Source: Nemertoderma westbladi (taxonomy: Eukaryota; Xenacoelomorpha; Nemertodermatida; Nemertodermatidae). Taken from it: DNA of 46,780 nt. The notes beneath the pieces were generated by a model. The model did not search any database. It had not been told where the DNA came from and saw only the letters and a program-made list of their open reading frames with translations. The stretch lies in contig JAUCBJ010000520.1 in the NCBI GenBank assembly GCA_032718475.1, positions 1-46,780 on the forward strand, given 5' to 3'. This document shows, piece by piece, positions 29,531 to 39,755 of the stretch; positions within the stretch are counted from its first letter, which is position 1, and every line of letters starts with the position of its first letter. A program made the position numbers and the translations under genes.

Positions 29531-31393
29531 ATGAGTGACGTTACGCCAACGCGGACCCCGGAGGAAGACCCAACGATTCGCGAGGCCGTGACCAGACGGT
29601 ACAGGCCCACGACGCCGGACCCATCGGTAATGGGTCATCCGGCAGATCAGGATGAAGGGGGCCGTCTGGAGCCAGAGATCGAGCCGAGAGGACCGGGAGG
29701 AACCGAGTTGAGAGAAGGAGAGGGCGAGAGGGACGGAGAAGAAGACGAGTCGACACGGAACGAGGGTCGACGTACCGATGTCGCCGGCCAGCCACAGGCC
29801 GAGGGCGACGAACGGCCCACCGAAACGGCGACGGTGGGGCCAACGGTACAACGCCGGACCCGGAGAGATGAGGGAGATGTCGGTACCGATGTCGCCGGCC
29901 AGCCACAGGCCGAGGGCGACGGACGGCCCACCGGAACGGCGACGGTGGGGCCGCCGGTACGACGTCGGACCCGGAGAGACGGAGGAGAGGTCGGCAACGA
30001 GGACGTCGGGGTTTCTGATCGACTTCGACGGGCCTACAACGCGACCCGGAAGCTACTTAAGGAGGCCAAGGAGGGGGCGAAGATAGATGAGGTGAAGTTA
30101 ACAACAGGACTAGGTGAGTCGGATAGACATTTTAGTTATCTAATGCGCTTCGGGCAGAGAGAACTGGCCAAGGAGAGAGCGAGAGGGGTTGCCGAGGAAC
30201 TGTGTGATTTATGGCGGTGTAGTGGTATGCAACCTAGTGCAGTGTACGTAGGGCCATACTTAGTCGATGCCCAGGGTATAAAATCAGTGGGTTGGAGGAG
30301 ACCTGAGGGGGTTGAATCCGAGGTTGACCCCGAGGATTCGATCTCGTCGGTCGGGGGAAGTTCTGGGAGGAGGGGGAAAGTTAGTAGGTCAGGAAGGCGG
30401 AGGGAATCCGTCGTAACCGATAAGTCTGCTACATCCTCCGTAAAAGAAAGACGGGTGAGAGAGATAAATGCCACGTACCATCTCGACCTGATAGAGCAAG
30501 GACAGAGAGAGATAAATAGACGGTTAGAGGAGGGGAGAATGCAACTAGAGAGGGAAACGGTACTGATTAGAGAAACCAGAGAGAGGGCCGAAAGGGCCGC
30601 GAAAAGCCTTAGAGAGTGTGAGGAAATAGGGAGGAAGGAACAAGAGGAGCATGTGGCGAGAGAGAGAAGTGAACGCAAAGAGCGTGAGGCGGAACGCAAA
30701 GAGCGTGAGGCGGAACGCAAGGAACGTGAGGCGAGAGAGGAAAATGAACGCAAGGAACGTGAGGCGAGAGAGGAAAATGAAGGCAAGGAGCATGAGGCGA
30801 GGGAAGAAAGTGAGCGTAGAGAGCGTGAGGCGAGGCGAAGGGAGGGAGCTAAGAGAGAGGCGGAATTGGCCGACCATAACGCACGGGAGGATCGGGAGAG
30901 AATGGCAAGAGAGGAGCGTGAGCGAAAAGAATTGGAAAGACAGCAAAGCGAGCTTATAGAGTACAAAGCTAGACGCACGCGCGAACTAGAACTGGCGCGG
31001 ATAGGGGCGTCTGAGAGCGGGACTGGCTCGAATATATTTTCGAGGAGCCAAGGGCCGTGGATACATTTATTAATGCCCCACTTACAGGGACCTCACGACA
31101 GACACGAAACTGGTGTGACCGTACGGGCGGGGGGGGGGGGGGGGGGGGGGGGTAATAATAATACTACCGTAGACGACGTTAATATTAATGGTACCGTACC
31201 GGATAATCCTAACCAAGCTTATATTGCAGGAAATACTTTGCCTGGTAGTAGTAATTTGAATTTAAATACAAATAGCCTAAATAATAATTTCAATTTAAAC
31301 GTGCAAAATAATCCGAATAATAATTTAAATTTAGAAAATAATAATAACTCAAATAATTTAAATAATGAATCCAAGCCCGAATTTACAAAATAA
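29531..31393 (+). CDS. Upstream ORF of BEL/Pao element (620 aa, coiled coil)
   Basis: The first ATG after the LTR opens a 620-residue ORF. Residues about 80-155 contain a 37-residue duplication (TDVAGQPQAEGD blocks at 29771 and 29882). Residues about 310-480 are an Arg/Glu/Lys-rich predicted coiled coil with KEREAERKEREA repeats. A 24-base G run (31129-31152) encodes a Gly tract, followed by an Asn-rich tail. No known domain is recognised. Position suggests a Gag N-terminal or structural role, but the recognisable BEL gag core is in the downstream ORF. Confidence 0.7.
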   Translation: MSDVTPTRTPEEDPTIREAVTRRYRPTTPDPSVMGHPADQDEGGRLEPEIEPRGPGGTELREGEGERDGEEDESTRNEGRRTDVAGQPQAEGDERPTETATVGPTVQRRTRRDEGDVGTDVAGQPQAEGDGRPTGTATVGPPVRRRTRRDGGEVGNEDVGVSDRLRRAYNATRKLLKEAKEGAKIDEVKLTTGLGESDRHFSYLMRFGQRELAKERARGVAEELCDLWRCSGMQPSAVYVGPYLVDAQGIKSVGWRRPEGVESEVDPEDSISSVGGSSGRRGKVSRSGRRRESVVTDKSATSSVKERRVREINATYHLDLIEQGQREINRRLEEGRMQLERETVLIRETRERAERAAKSLRECEEIGRKEQEEHVARERSERKEREAERKEREAERKEREAREENERKEREAREENEGKEHEAREESERREREARRREGAKREAELADHNAREDRERMAREERERKELERQQSELIEYKARRTRELELARIGASESGTGSNIFSRSQGPWIHLLMPHLQGPHDRHETGVTVRAGGGGGGGGNNNTTVDDVNINGTVPDNPNQAYIAGNTLPGSSNLNLNTNSLNNNFNLNVQNNPNNNLNLENNNNSNNLNNESKPEFTK

Positions 31394-31952
31394 TTCAAAT
31401 AGTGTAGTCGCGCAAAATAATCCAAATGATTCTATTTCGAACGAACAAAATAATTCCGTTTCTAATATAGGTGCTATTAACGCGAACGCGTCGGACGTGT
31501 ATGACCCGACAGACGGCGGCCTGGTAGGCCACGTAGTTAGTAGGCAGGAGGTGGCGGGGTTGAGTCGACCCGACGGCGGCCTGGTAGGCCACGTGGTTGG
31601 TAGGCAGGAGGTGGCGGGGTTGAGTCGAGCCGACGGCGGCCTGGTAGGCCACGTAGTTAGTAGGCAGGGGGTGGCGGGGTTGAGCCAACCCGGAGTAGGC
31701 CCGATAGGCCAAGTAGTAGTGGAGAGAGAGGCAGGGGTAAGCGAACCCAGCCGCAGTAGAAATATTGTGTCGACTGGAGAGGGGTGTAGAAGAGAAGTTA
31801 GAGGTAGCGGTGTGATATGTGGCGAGTGGGGGGGGGGGGGGGGGAGCTACAGGAGCCCCGCAACGAGAAGTTAGTGGCAAGCGGGGGGGGGGGGGGGGGG
31901 TGGGCTACAGGAGCCCCACAACGAGAAGTTGGTGGCGAGAGGGGGGGGGGGG
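31129..31952. repeat. Cluster of poly-G runs and 58-bp-type repeats in BEL coding region
   Basis: G runs of 24 (31129-31152), 17 (31828-31844), 18 (31883-31900) and 12 (31941-31952) bases occur, with a further 12-G run at 32809-32820. The last three of this cluster punctuate two copies of a CTACAGGAGCCCC...GAGAAGTT unit. All are inside or between the ORFs, where slippage would change reading frame. Confidence 0.9.
31365..31874 (+). CDS. Bridging ORF of BEL/Pao element (169 aa, different frame)
   Basis: This frame overlaps the end of the upstream ORF by 29 bp. It continues its Asn-rich composition, then carries three copies of a 19-to-20-residue unit (DGGLVGHVVxRQEVAGLSR), and overlaps the start of gag-pol. 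Upstream ORF and gag-pol share one frame and this segment is in another, so either two compensating indels or translational frame changes link the three. Its end passes through a 17-base G run (31828-31844). Confidence 0.6.
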   Translation: MNPSPNLQNNSNSVVAQNNPNDSISNEQNNSVSNIGAINANASDVYDPTDGGLVGHVVSRQEVAGLSRPDGGLVGHVVGRQEVAGLSRADGGLVGHVVSRQGVAGLSQPGVGPIGQVVVEREAGVSEPSRSRNIVSTGEGCRREVRGSGVICGEWGGGGGSYRSPATRS

Positions 31953-34900
31953 CAGAGAGTGTCCCACAGGCGTCGGCGGATAATGCGCGGGCCGAATCAG
32001 GTAAACCGCAACACCCGGCGACGGAGAGTAATAGGGGGATTGCGAGTATCCCCAGCGGCGTGCGATCGAGCAGAGAGAAGCAGGTTGACGTCGCGAGAGG
32101 GCGGATGAAGCATCAAGCCCGATCAGAAGAGGGAAGAAGAACAGTGGAGTTAAACCGGGAGGTCGACGAGAGATCTCACGAGCGGGAATACTGCACTGAG
32201 AGGAGAAGAAGAGAAGACAGCAGAAGAAGTATCGCCGCGAACGACAGGAGAGTGAGGACGGATAGCGAGCCGTCGGTGGTGGAGATGGAAAGGGAGAGTC
32301 GGTGGGGTCGAACTTCGGGAGATTGCCGTCGTCCCGGAGAGACGGGACCTAACGAGACGCGTTACGCGTCAAGGGAGGGGTACACGATGTACCGGCCCAA
32401 AGACGAGAGTAGTAGAGAGGGTCGAAGAGAAACTTTCCGACGGGATATACCTACAGATCGAGAGTACGGTAGCCGCGGGGAGGATTATTTGAGAAGAATA
32501 AACTTCGATCCCGAGCAACACATACAGACTGTAGGACATACTGTAGGCCTTACTGCACATACCATAGGCCATGCTGACAGGAATAATGTAGGCGATAGGA
32601 TAGCGCGGACGACGGAACTAAACCCGGAAGTCGCGGAGTACATACCGGCAGGTAGGCCAGAAGCTAATAGGCCTATACCGGTACCAGTGCAGCAGTATGA
32701 CTACAGCACGAAAGGATATAACATATACCCAGGGGAGGGGGGAATTATTGCGGATAGATGCATGGGCCCCAATATATTAACATCAACCCCAGTACCAAAC
32801 ATACCGGTGGGGGGGGGGGGACAGGGTGACATTCCCCCATCACAATATCAACAATATACACCGATAGGAGCAAGAACAACGAGACCCTTGGATGGAAATA
32901 GGTCATGCGACACAGAAATATGGAGGGGGCCGCTACCCCCAATGATTTACCCAAGCCAGAGGAAGGCAGGAAATAGGATGGACGGACCGCACCTAACAGG
33001 AGAAACTATACAACATCCATCGAACCCATTGGAAGCGCAGGCGATGGGAATGGCCACGTTAATAGATGCGTTAAAAACTAGGATCGAGCTACAACCCGTG
33101 GAACCATTCAAATTCGATGGGAGCAGGCCGGAAGAATACCTACAGTTTCGGCGCATGTATAGCAACGAAATACTAACAAAGAACTTGATGCAGGCGGAGT
33201 GCCTAAAGTATCTGCAAGTATATACAGGAGGCCCAGCATACGACATCGTGAGGCAATACCAGGGCATAGAGGGCGGCTTCACGACAGCATGGCGGGCACT
33301 GGACAGGGAATACGGGCACCCGGCCAAGATCATCCGGCAAACCCTGAGAGGCATAACATCGGGTGGCCTACAGGATAATCCCGTCAGCATAAAGACATTC
33401 GCTAACAAAGTCGAGAAGGCGCTAATCGTGCTAAAGACGCTAGATGCGCCATACGAACTCAACGCGTCCAATAACATCACCACGATGGCGCAGGCACTAC
33501 CGATGTGGCTACGCAACAGGTGGAGGAAGATCGCTTTCTCCACTCGAGATAGGAAGGGTGCGGAACCGGGTTTAGAAGAAATGTCGAGCTTCTTAAACTA
33601 CGAAGCCGAATTAATAACCGACCCAGTCTATAGTGAGGACAGCCTGGGAAAGGGACCAAGAACCGAGTACAACAGACCGAAACCAGAACACAACACGTCA
33701 AACGCATTACCAAAGCTCAGGCAATCATTGTCATATGCAGCGACGCAGGGGACTGCGAGTCCACAGGTAGCCGGGGGTAAGACCACATCATGGAGCGGAC
33801 AGGGGAGGGATAACAACACAAATAAACATAACCCCAGTACGCCCAGTAGGCCGAACCCAAACAATAAGAATAGTAGGGACTTTGGTACAGGTGCGGCTGC
33901 GATACGCGATGCACTGTACAAGGACGGCTACGACCCGAAGAGCAAATGCCAACTACATACAAATGTGCATCATCGAACCATGAACTGTAGCTACTGGCAA
34001 GCGCTACCCAGGGAAGATCAGGTAGAGTACGCGGAGAAAAACGAGATCTGCTCGCGATGTGTAATGGGTGGACATAGAGCTAGACAATGCGAGGAGACGC
34101 CGATTAAGTTCGGTCAAAGTAAAGGCCAAACGATGGCAACGAGCACAGTAGGGGCGAAAAAGAGAGGAACGGTGCTACTTGGGGTAGTACCTGTGCGAGT
34201 GATTGGAGAAGGCAATCGATCAGTAACAACACTAATGCTGGTTGATAGTGGAGCTGCCTTCACATTAGTCGAGGATTGGGTGGCCGAAGAAATAGGATTG
34301 AGAACGAGGCCAAGAAGAATGGTGGTAACAACCATCTCCAGCAAAGATGAGGTCCTGGAGATGAGAACCGGACGGTGCACCATCGCAGCAATAGCACCAG
34401 GATGCGACTATGGGGCGAGCATCGACCCCATCCAAGTGATAGAGTCAATAAACATCAATGCCAGGCGACCAACCAACATTGAGGTCGAACAATATAAATT
34501 TCTGGATGATATCGACTTCTCAATCCCAGAGGTGGACGTTAGGAAGGTATCCATCATAGTAGGAATGGACTGCCCAACGGCCCACGAAAGAATGCAAACG
34601 GTCTTCGGCGAAGACAAGCAGTGTGACCCGGTGGCGATACTGACACCATTCGGGTGGACGCTGAGTGGCCCAATCAAGAGCAAGATACCATTTAGGATGT
34701 CGGAGACATCAGGATGCATGTTCGCGGGAACTATGCAGGAAATGAGTGATGAGAGAGCAGAGGAGCAGCTTAAAAGACTGCTCAGACATGATTTTGAAGG
34801 ATTAAAAGAGACCGGGGTCGGGACCTCGGTGGAAGACAAACAGGCTCAGCAGAGCGTAGAGGAGTCTATGAAATGCGACGAAGGGCGGTACACCATAGGA

Positions 34901-37900
34901 ATGGTATGGAAGCTACCGAAGCTACCACTGCCCGATAATAGAGGAATGGTACTCACGAGGCTCCGCAAGCTGAAGCAGACACTAAAACGGAGCCCCGAGA
35001 AGAATGAGTACATCCACAGAACGGTTAAGAAGTACGTCGAGAAAGGATGGGCCGTGGAGTTACCGGTCGACGAACCAAACACGGACAGAACATATTACCT
35101 GCCACTCCACGTGGCTTTAGACCCAAAGAAAGGTAAACTGCGGATGGTAGTTGACGCATCGGCAAAGACCAACGGAAAATGCTTAAACGACTATCTGCTA
35201 GAAGGTCCGAACATATACAACTCAGGGATAGAGGTCCTACTTAGATTTAGAAATGGGAAACACGCCTTCACGTGTGACATAGAAGGCATGTTCAACCAAG
35301 TCCGTGTAACGGAGGAAGATAGCGACAGTCAACGCTTCTTATGGTATGACGGCGACGAAGAACCGTCGATAATACCGACGTACAAGATGGTCGTACAGAA
35401 CATGGGAGCTAAGTCGTCTTCATTTACGACGACTATGGCAGTAAGAGATACAGTGAAAGGGAAGGAGGATAGATACAGCGCTAGGGCCGTCAATATGATT
35501 CGACGCGGCTTCTACGTAGACGATGGAATGGAGTCTGGAAATACGGTTAAGGAGATACTGGACACAGGGCGCGAGGTTCACGACATCCTAAAAGGATCCG
35601 GCTTTAACCTGACCAAATTCCAATCCAGTTCGGAGGAATTTATCAAGGCGATAGAGGACAAGAGACCAGAATCGACCATGGATAATCCCACAACGGCCAA
35701 AGGGCAGGACATGGCGAACAAGAGGACAGAGTCTCAACAGAAGGCACTGGGAATCGTGTGGAACAGAGAGACAGATGAACTGATGTATCAGTTGAGCCAG
35801 GAGGGCGCAGACATCCACACGAAGAGGGGCTATGTGTCGTATATAGCAAGGATATACGATCCCCTAGGTCTAGCATCCCCACTATTAGTCACGGGGAAAC
35901 AGATACTCAAGAGAGTATACAAACTGAAGGATGAGTGGGACGTAGATGTACCAGAAGAGATCAAGAAAGAGTGGTGTAAGTGGACAGAAGGTTTGGAGAA
36001 GATGGGAACATACAACATGCAGCGAGTGTATTTCCCGGATGGGGACATGACGAACCTGGATCTGCACATGTTCTCCGATGCGTCACTAGAGGCATACGGA
36101 GCGGCACTCTATTTAGTACAACGAGAGGGGCTTCATAAGCCCAGACTTGCCATCAGCAAGGCGAAGTCAACGCCACCAGATTCGGCATCGGTTCCCAAAC
36201 TAGAGTTGACAGCGGCGAGGCTAGGAGTTAGGGCCACAGCCTACATAATGGGGGCTATTCCCAACATAGTGGAGACACACTACTGGACGGATTCCATGGT
36301 AGTGCTTGGCTGGCTACATAACGAGAAAACGCGGTACCCTATATTCGTCGCAAATAGAGTGGACGAAATAAGGGCGACGACAGAACTAGGAAGGTGGCAC
36401 TACTGCCCTACGGATGAGAACCCAGCGGACTTGTTATCGAGGGGCGTGGCACGCCACACTTTCTTAAAAAAGGAGGTATTGTGGCAACACGGGCCACAGT
36501 TTCTGAGCGACAAGGAGGCCTGGCCGCCGATGAGAAAGGTGGACCTGGGCTCAGGAGAGGCAGTATCAGAGGGAGAAGAAGGAGATTCAGAGGGAGAAGA
36601 GATATACTCCCAGATGGTGAGGGAGATAAGGGACGTGCAACCTAAACCAGAAGAACTGTATGATAACCCGACGGATAAACTCCTCAGCTACAGCTCTAGT
36701 TGGTATAAGACCAAGAAATTAGTGGCGTACTGGAGAGCCCTCGGGAATTTCCTCGCGGGAGTTGGCAAAGGCAAGAAGATCAGGACAACCATAGATCTGG
36801 AAGGAGCGGCCAAAGCAGTCATCCGCTATGAACAACAGAAGAACTATGGCGACGAGGTGGAACGCGTCGGTAAACAACAGCATCTTCGACGGGATAGCGA
36901 GCTGATCACCCTGTCGCCACAACTCAATGACGACGGGATTCTAGTGATGAACTCTAGGGTGGGGTACAACAACAGCATACTCGTACCACCGAAACCCATC
37001 ATCATCCCTACAGGATCGCCAATAGTCCACCAGATTATCTGGGACTCCCACAAGTCGATATTGCACAGGGGCACCAACCGAACCCTTACGGAGATACGGA
37101 GGACCTTTTGGGTCAAGCAGTTGAGAAAGAAGGTAAAAGCGGTAGTGGGGCAGTGCCAGACCTGCCGACGAGCGAAGAAGGAGCGGGCCATACAGGAGAT
37201 GGCACCACTGCCGGCGAGTAGGGTAAGACAGCACGACCCGCCATTTACGCATTGCTGTGTGGACATGTTCGGGCCGATAAAGATCAAAGTGATGCGGCAC
37301 ACGGAGAAACGCTACGGTATTATCTTCGTATGTAACAACACGAGGGCGGTAGGGATAGAACTCGCCCAAGATGCAACTGCATCAGCATTTATTAATGCTT
37401 TAGAAAGGTTCAGAGACCGCAAAGGTGGGACGATCGCAGTAATATACTCCGACAATGGAACCAACTTTGTGGGAGCGGAGAACGAGATGGCAGAGGCCTT
37501 GGACATCTTGGAAGGGGAGGAAGTCAGGGCAGCCATGAGACGACGACAAGTAAAGTGGGAGAGAAGGACGCCGTATGCACCACATACACTAGGATGCGTT
37601 GAGAGACTGGTGGGCAGTTCGAAGCGTCTCATGACGAAATTAATGAACACCCACATGGTCACGGAGGATGTCTCGAGAACAGTGCTTGCGAAGTGTGAGG
37701 GTATCATTAATAGCAGACCGCTATATCCTGAGAATGATGACCCTGAGTCATTAGATGTGCTGACGCCCAGCCATTTTCTAATGGAAAGGCCAGCGACCAT
37801 CGATATGCGGGGTGTAGACCCAGACGACATACACTCCCGCCAGAGTTGGAAAGTCGCTAAAGCGATAAGCGCAGAGTATTGGAGGAGGTGGGTTGAGGAA

Positions 37901-38158
37901 TACCTACCCACGCTTCACAAAAGAAGCAAGTGGAGGAAGTCGAATAGGGAGTTAAGAGAGGGAGATCTCGTAATCGTTACGGATGATACTATCATCAACA
38001 ACCAGTGGCGGTTGGCGAGAATTGTAGGCACTTACTCCGATGAGGATGGAAGAGTCCGATCGGTAGAAGTGCGGATAGGTGGCAAGATAGGTACGAAAGA
38101 CAGAAAAACCTACAGGAGAGCTGTAGGGAAATGTTGTCGATTAGAAGGGGCACCTTAG
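31817..38158 (+). CDS. BEL/Pao gag-pol polyprotein (2113 aa)
   Basis: A basic, Arg/Glu-rich N-terminal region (residues 1-420) is followed by a Pao-type gag core starting at PFKFDGSRPEEYLQF (about 430-600). Next are a CSRCVMGGHRARQC zinc knuckle (about 745) and an aspartic protease (LMLVDSGAAFTLV, about 806). The RT has RMVVDASAK (about 1110), DIEGMFNQV and FYVDDG (about 1233). A Pao-specific A17-like region contains YDPLGLASP, and RNase H starts at MFSDASLEAYG (about 1418). The integrase has an HHCC finger (about 1738-1785) and a DDE core: VDMFGP (about 1815), YSDNGTNF (about 1877), GCVERLVG (about 1928). A DUF5641-like tail ends the protein. Every catalytic motif is intact, so the copy may still be active. 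The true start may lie upstream through the bridging ORF. Confidence 0.93.
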   Translation: MWRVGGGGGELQEPRNEKLVASGGGGGGWATGAPQREVGGERGGGAESVPQASADNARAESGKPQHPATESNRGIASIPSGVRSSREKQVDVARGRMKHQARSEEGRRTVELNREVDERSHEREYCTERRRREDSRRSIAANDRRVRTDSEPSVVEMERESRWGRTSGDCRRPGETGPNETRYASREGYTMYRPKDESSREGRRETFRRDIPTDREYGSRGEDYLRRINFDPEQHIQTVGHTVGLTAHTIGHADRNNVGDRIARTTELNPEVAEYIPAGRPEANRPIPVPVQQYDYSTKGYNIYPGEGGIIADRCMGPNILTSTPVPNIPVGGGGQGDIPPSQYQQYTPIGARTTRPLDGNRSCDTEIWRGPLPPMIYPSQRKAGNRMDGPHLTGETIQHPSNPLEAQAMGMATLIDALKTRIELQPVEPFKFDGSRPEEYLQFRRMYSNEILTKNLMQAECLKYLQVYTGGPAYDIVRQYQGIEGGFTTAWRALDREYGHPAKIIRQTLRGITSGGLQDNPVSIKTFANKVEKALIVLKTLDAPYELNASNNITTMAQALPMWLRNRWRKIAFSTRDRKGAEPGLEEMSSFLNYEAELITDPVYSEDSLGKGPRTEYNRPKPEHNTSNALPKLRQSLSYAATQGTASPQVAGGKTTSWSGQGRDNNTNKHNPSTPSRPNPNNKNSRDFGTGAAAIRDALYKDGYDPKSKCQLHTNVHHRTMNCSYWQALPREDQVEYAEKNEICSRCVMGGHRARQCEETPIKFGQSKGQTMATSTVGAKKRGTVLLGVVPVRVIGEGNRSVTTLMLVDSGAAFTLVEDWVAEEIGLRTRPRRMVVTTISSKDEVLEMRTGRCTIAAIAPGCDYGASIDPIQVIESININARRPTNIEVEQYKFLDDIDFSIPEVDVRKVSIIVGMDCPTAHERMQTVFGEDKQCDPVAILTPFGWTLSGPIKSKIPFRMSETSGCMFAGTMQEMSDERAEEQLKRLLRHDFEGLKETGVGTSVEDKQAQQSVEESMKCDEGRYTIGMVWKLPKLPLPDNRGMVLTRLRKLKQTLKRSPEKNEYIHRTVKKYVEKGWAVELPVDEPNTDRTYYLPLHVALDPKKGKLRMVVDASAKTNGKCLNDYLLEGPNIYNSGIEVLLRFRNGKHAFTCDIEGMFNQVRVTEEDSDSQRFLWYDGDEEPSIIPTYKMVVQNMGAKSSSFTTTMAVRDTVKGKEDRYSARAVNMIRRGFYVDDGMESGNTVKEILDTGREVHDILKGSGFNLTKFQSSSEEFIKAIEDKRPESTMDNPTTAKGQDMANKRTESQQKALGIVWNRETDELMYQLSQEGADIHTKRGYVSYIARIYDPLGLASPLLVTGKQILKRVYKLKDEWDVDVPEEIKKEWCKWTEGLEKMGTYNMQRVYFPDGDMTNLDLHMFSDASLEAYGAALYLVQREGLHKPRLAISKAKSTPPDSASVPKLELTAARLGVRATAYIMGAIPNIVETHYWTDSMVVLGWLHNEKTRYPIFVANRVDEIRATTELGRWHYCPTDENPADLLSRGVARHTFLKKEVLWQHGPQFLSDKEAWPPMRKVDLGSGEAVSEGEEGDSEGEEIYSQMVREIRDVQPKPEELYDNPTDKLLSYSSSWYKTKKLVAYWRALGNFLAGVGKGKKIRTTIDLEGAAKAVIRYEQQKNYGDEVERVGKQQHLRRDSELITLSPQLNDDGILVMNSRVGYNNSILVPPKPIIIPTGSPIVHQIIWDSHKSILHRGTNRTLTEIRRTFWVKQLRKKVKAVVGQCQTCRRAKKERAIQEMAPLPASRVRQHDPPFTHCCVDMFGPIKIKVMRHTEKRYGIIFVCNNTRAVGIELAQDATASAFINALERFRDRKGGTIAVIYSDNGTNFVGAENEMAEALDILEGEEVRAAMRRRQVKWERRTPYAPHTLGCVERLVGSSKRLMTKLMNTHMVTEDVSRTVLAKCEGIINSRPLYPENDDPESLDVLTPSHFLMERPATIDMRGVDPDDIHSRQSWKVAKAISAEYWRRWVEEYLPTLHKRSKWRKSNRELREGDLVIVTDDTIINNQWRLARIVGTYSDEDGRVRSVEVRIGGKIGTKDRKTYRRAVGKCCRLEGAP

Positions 38159-38404
38159 GGTGGAGTTGGAATGTAGTTTAGTCGTCCAAGTTTTGGACTG
38201 AGGGGGGTGGGATTGAGGGCGAGACGCCCTTCCCACACATAAAATAAAAAAAAAAATAATAATAATAATAAATAAAGAGAAAGTGATTATAGTACATAAT
38301 AGGTAAGCAGTAAGCAGATAGAAGTTAGATAGTAGGAAATTAGTAGTAAGAGGTTACGTAGTACCACTAGTTAGATAGTTAAGTCAGCAGTCAGTAAGAG
38401 GGTA
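38159..38404. other. BEL/Pao 3' untranslated region, first part
   Basis: Non-coding sequence after the gag-pol stop, with an A/T-rich (AATAATA) tract at about 38245-38275 and degenerate AGTTAGATAGTAG repeats. Confidence 0.6.
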
Positions 38405-38830
38405 CGTAGTACCATTAGTAAGAGAGTTAGAAGTAGTAAGAGGGTACGTGGTACCGGTTAGTAAGAGAGTTAGAAGTAGTAAGAGGGTACGTAGTACCGT
38501 TAGTAAGAGAGTTAGAAGTAGTAAGAGGGTACGTAGTACCGTTAGTAAGAGAGTTAGAAGTAGTAAGAGGGTACATAATACCGTTAGTAAGAGAGTTAGA
38601 AGTAGTAAGAGGGTATGTAGTACCGTTAGTAAGAGAGTTAGAAGTAGTAAGAGGGTACGTAGTACCGTTAGTAAGAGTGGAGTCAGAGAAGTTAGTAAGA
38701 GGGTACGTAGTACCGGCTAGTATGAGTGGAGTCAGAGAAATTAGTAAGAGGGTACGTAGTACCGGTTAGTAAGAGTAGAGTTGGAAGTTAGTAAGAGGGT
38801 ACGTAGTGCCGGCTAGTATGAGTAGTAGTT
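38405..38830 (+). repeat. 42-bp tandem repeat in BEL/Pao 3' region
   Basis: A unit beginning GTTAGAAGTAGTAAGAGGGT recurs with 42-43 bp spacing (for example 38426, 38469, 38511), about six good copies and several degenerate ones out to about 38830. Because 42 is a multiple of three it keeps one frame open (a 90-codon run of SKRVRSSKRVRST-type residues). I read that as a by-product of the repeat, not a gene. Confidence 0.85.
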
Positions 38831-38977
38831 AGTTGTAGAACTAGTTAGTAAGAGTAGCGTTAGTAGTAAGAATCAGTGATAGGGGGGTATAAATAGTATT
38901 TAGTAAGAGATAAGAGAGCACAACATATCATAGAAATAGTAGCCAGAAAGGTAGGTAGGGTTAGTAGCACAAAATCT

Positions 38978-39000
38978 AAAAAAAAAAAAAAAAAAAAAAA
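38978..39000 (+). repeat. Internal A run
   Basis: An uninterrupted run of about 22-23 A bases lies in the 3' non-coding region of the BEL/Pao element. Confidence 0.9.
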
Positions 39001-39755
39001 TTAATGATATTAGAATCACCTCCGAACTACAGAAGAGCCTTCAAGATGGCCTTCCGAGGTCTGGATAGATATCACATGGGAGAAGTTGAAAGTGGATAGA
39101 TCTGGGGAGAAGCGACGGGAAGAAGTCGCAAGGGGAGAAAGGCCGAGAGTGAACGAGGCGCATTATGTAGACGAGCATATAATATAACATATGATAGTAA
39201 TAACCTTATAATAATTATATAAGTAAATCACGTATGTATATTATAAAGTACGTACCGTGGTCAAGCACGACCTTTTCCAATTAGCTACTGGGACTGGGGA
39301 CTAATCGACCATGGTACTGTAAGTCACGGATGAGACACTGACGACATCATACTTCTTGAGTGCGACGGCACGAAAGGGGGGTGAGGCTCGTCAGAAACGG
39401 GAGGGTGAGATAGGGCGAGATATAGTAATAGAGCGTGGAGTGCGGAGTGTGGAGAGAGCATGGGCGCAATTCAAATGTGGGGGGGAGAAGTAAGAAGCGG
39501 AGCGAGGGACGAGGAGGTCCGAGAGTATGCGAGAGTTAGGGTGAGAGGGGAGGAGAGTCAGGGCGAAAGTGTTGGGGAAACAAAAATCGTGTGAGAGGAG
39601 CGCACGATCGGCCCGACATGGGACGCCAGGCGAACGGGGTAGCATCATCATACCCATAGGGAGCGGCCTGGAAAGCCGGCTCAAAGAGAAAATAGGCCCA
39701 CCCCACACCCGATACTAGATCGGGATCCAACGGAATTGTAGCGCACTTTAGGTGG
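39001..39755. other. BEL/Pao 3' region, no env gene seen
   Basis: About 750 bp without a supportable ORF on the plus strand. I looked for an envelope-like gene here and found none. Confidence 0.55.

Noticed and set aside
30136-30978. 280-codon minus-strand Ser/Leu-rich ORF
   Set aside because: It is the mirror of the Arg/Glu-rich coiled-coil ORF on the plus strand; GA-rich coding sequence leaves the opposite strand open.
32947-37911. Several minus-strand ORFs up to 198 codons
   Set aside because: All lie opposite the intact BEL gag-pol frame and show no recognisable domains.
38448-38720. 90-codon SKRVRS-repeat ORF
   Set aside because: It arises from a 42-bp tandem repeat whose length is a multiple of three; no start context or domain supports a gene.
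39391-39730. Possible envelope-like or antisense gene in BEL 3' region
   Set aside because: Only short minus-strand ORFs opposite purine-rich sequence; no membrane segment or signal peptide.
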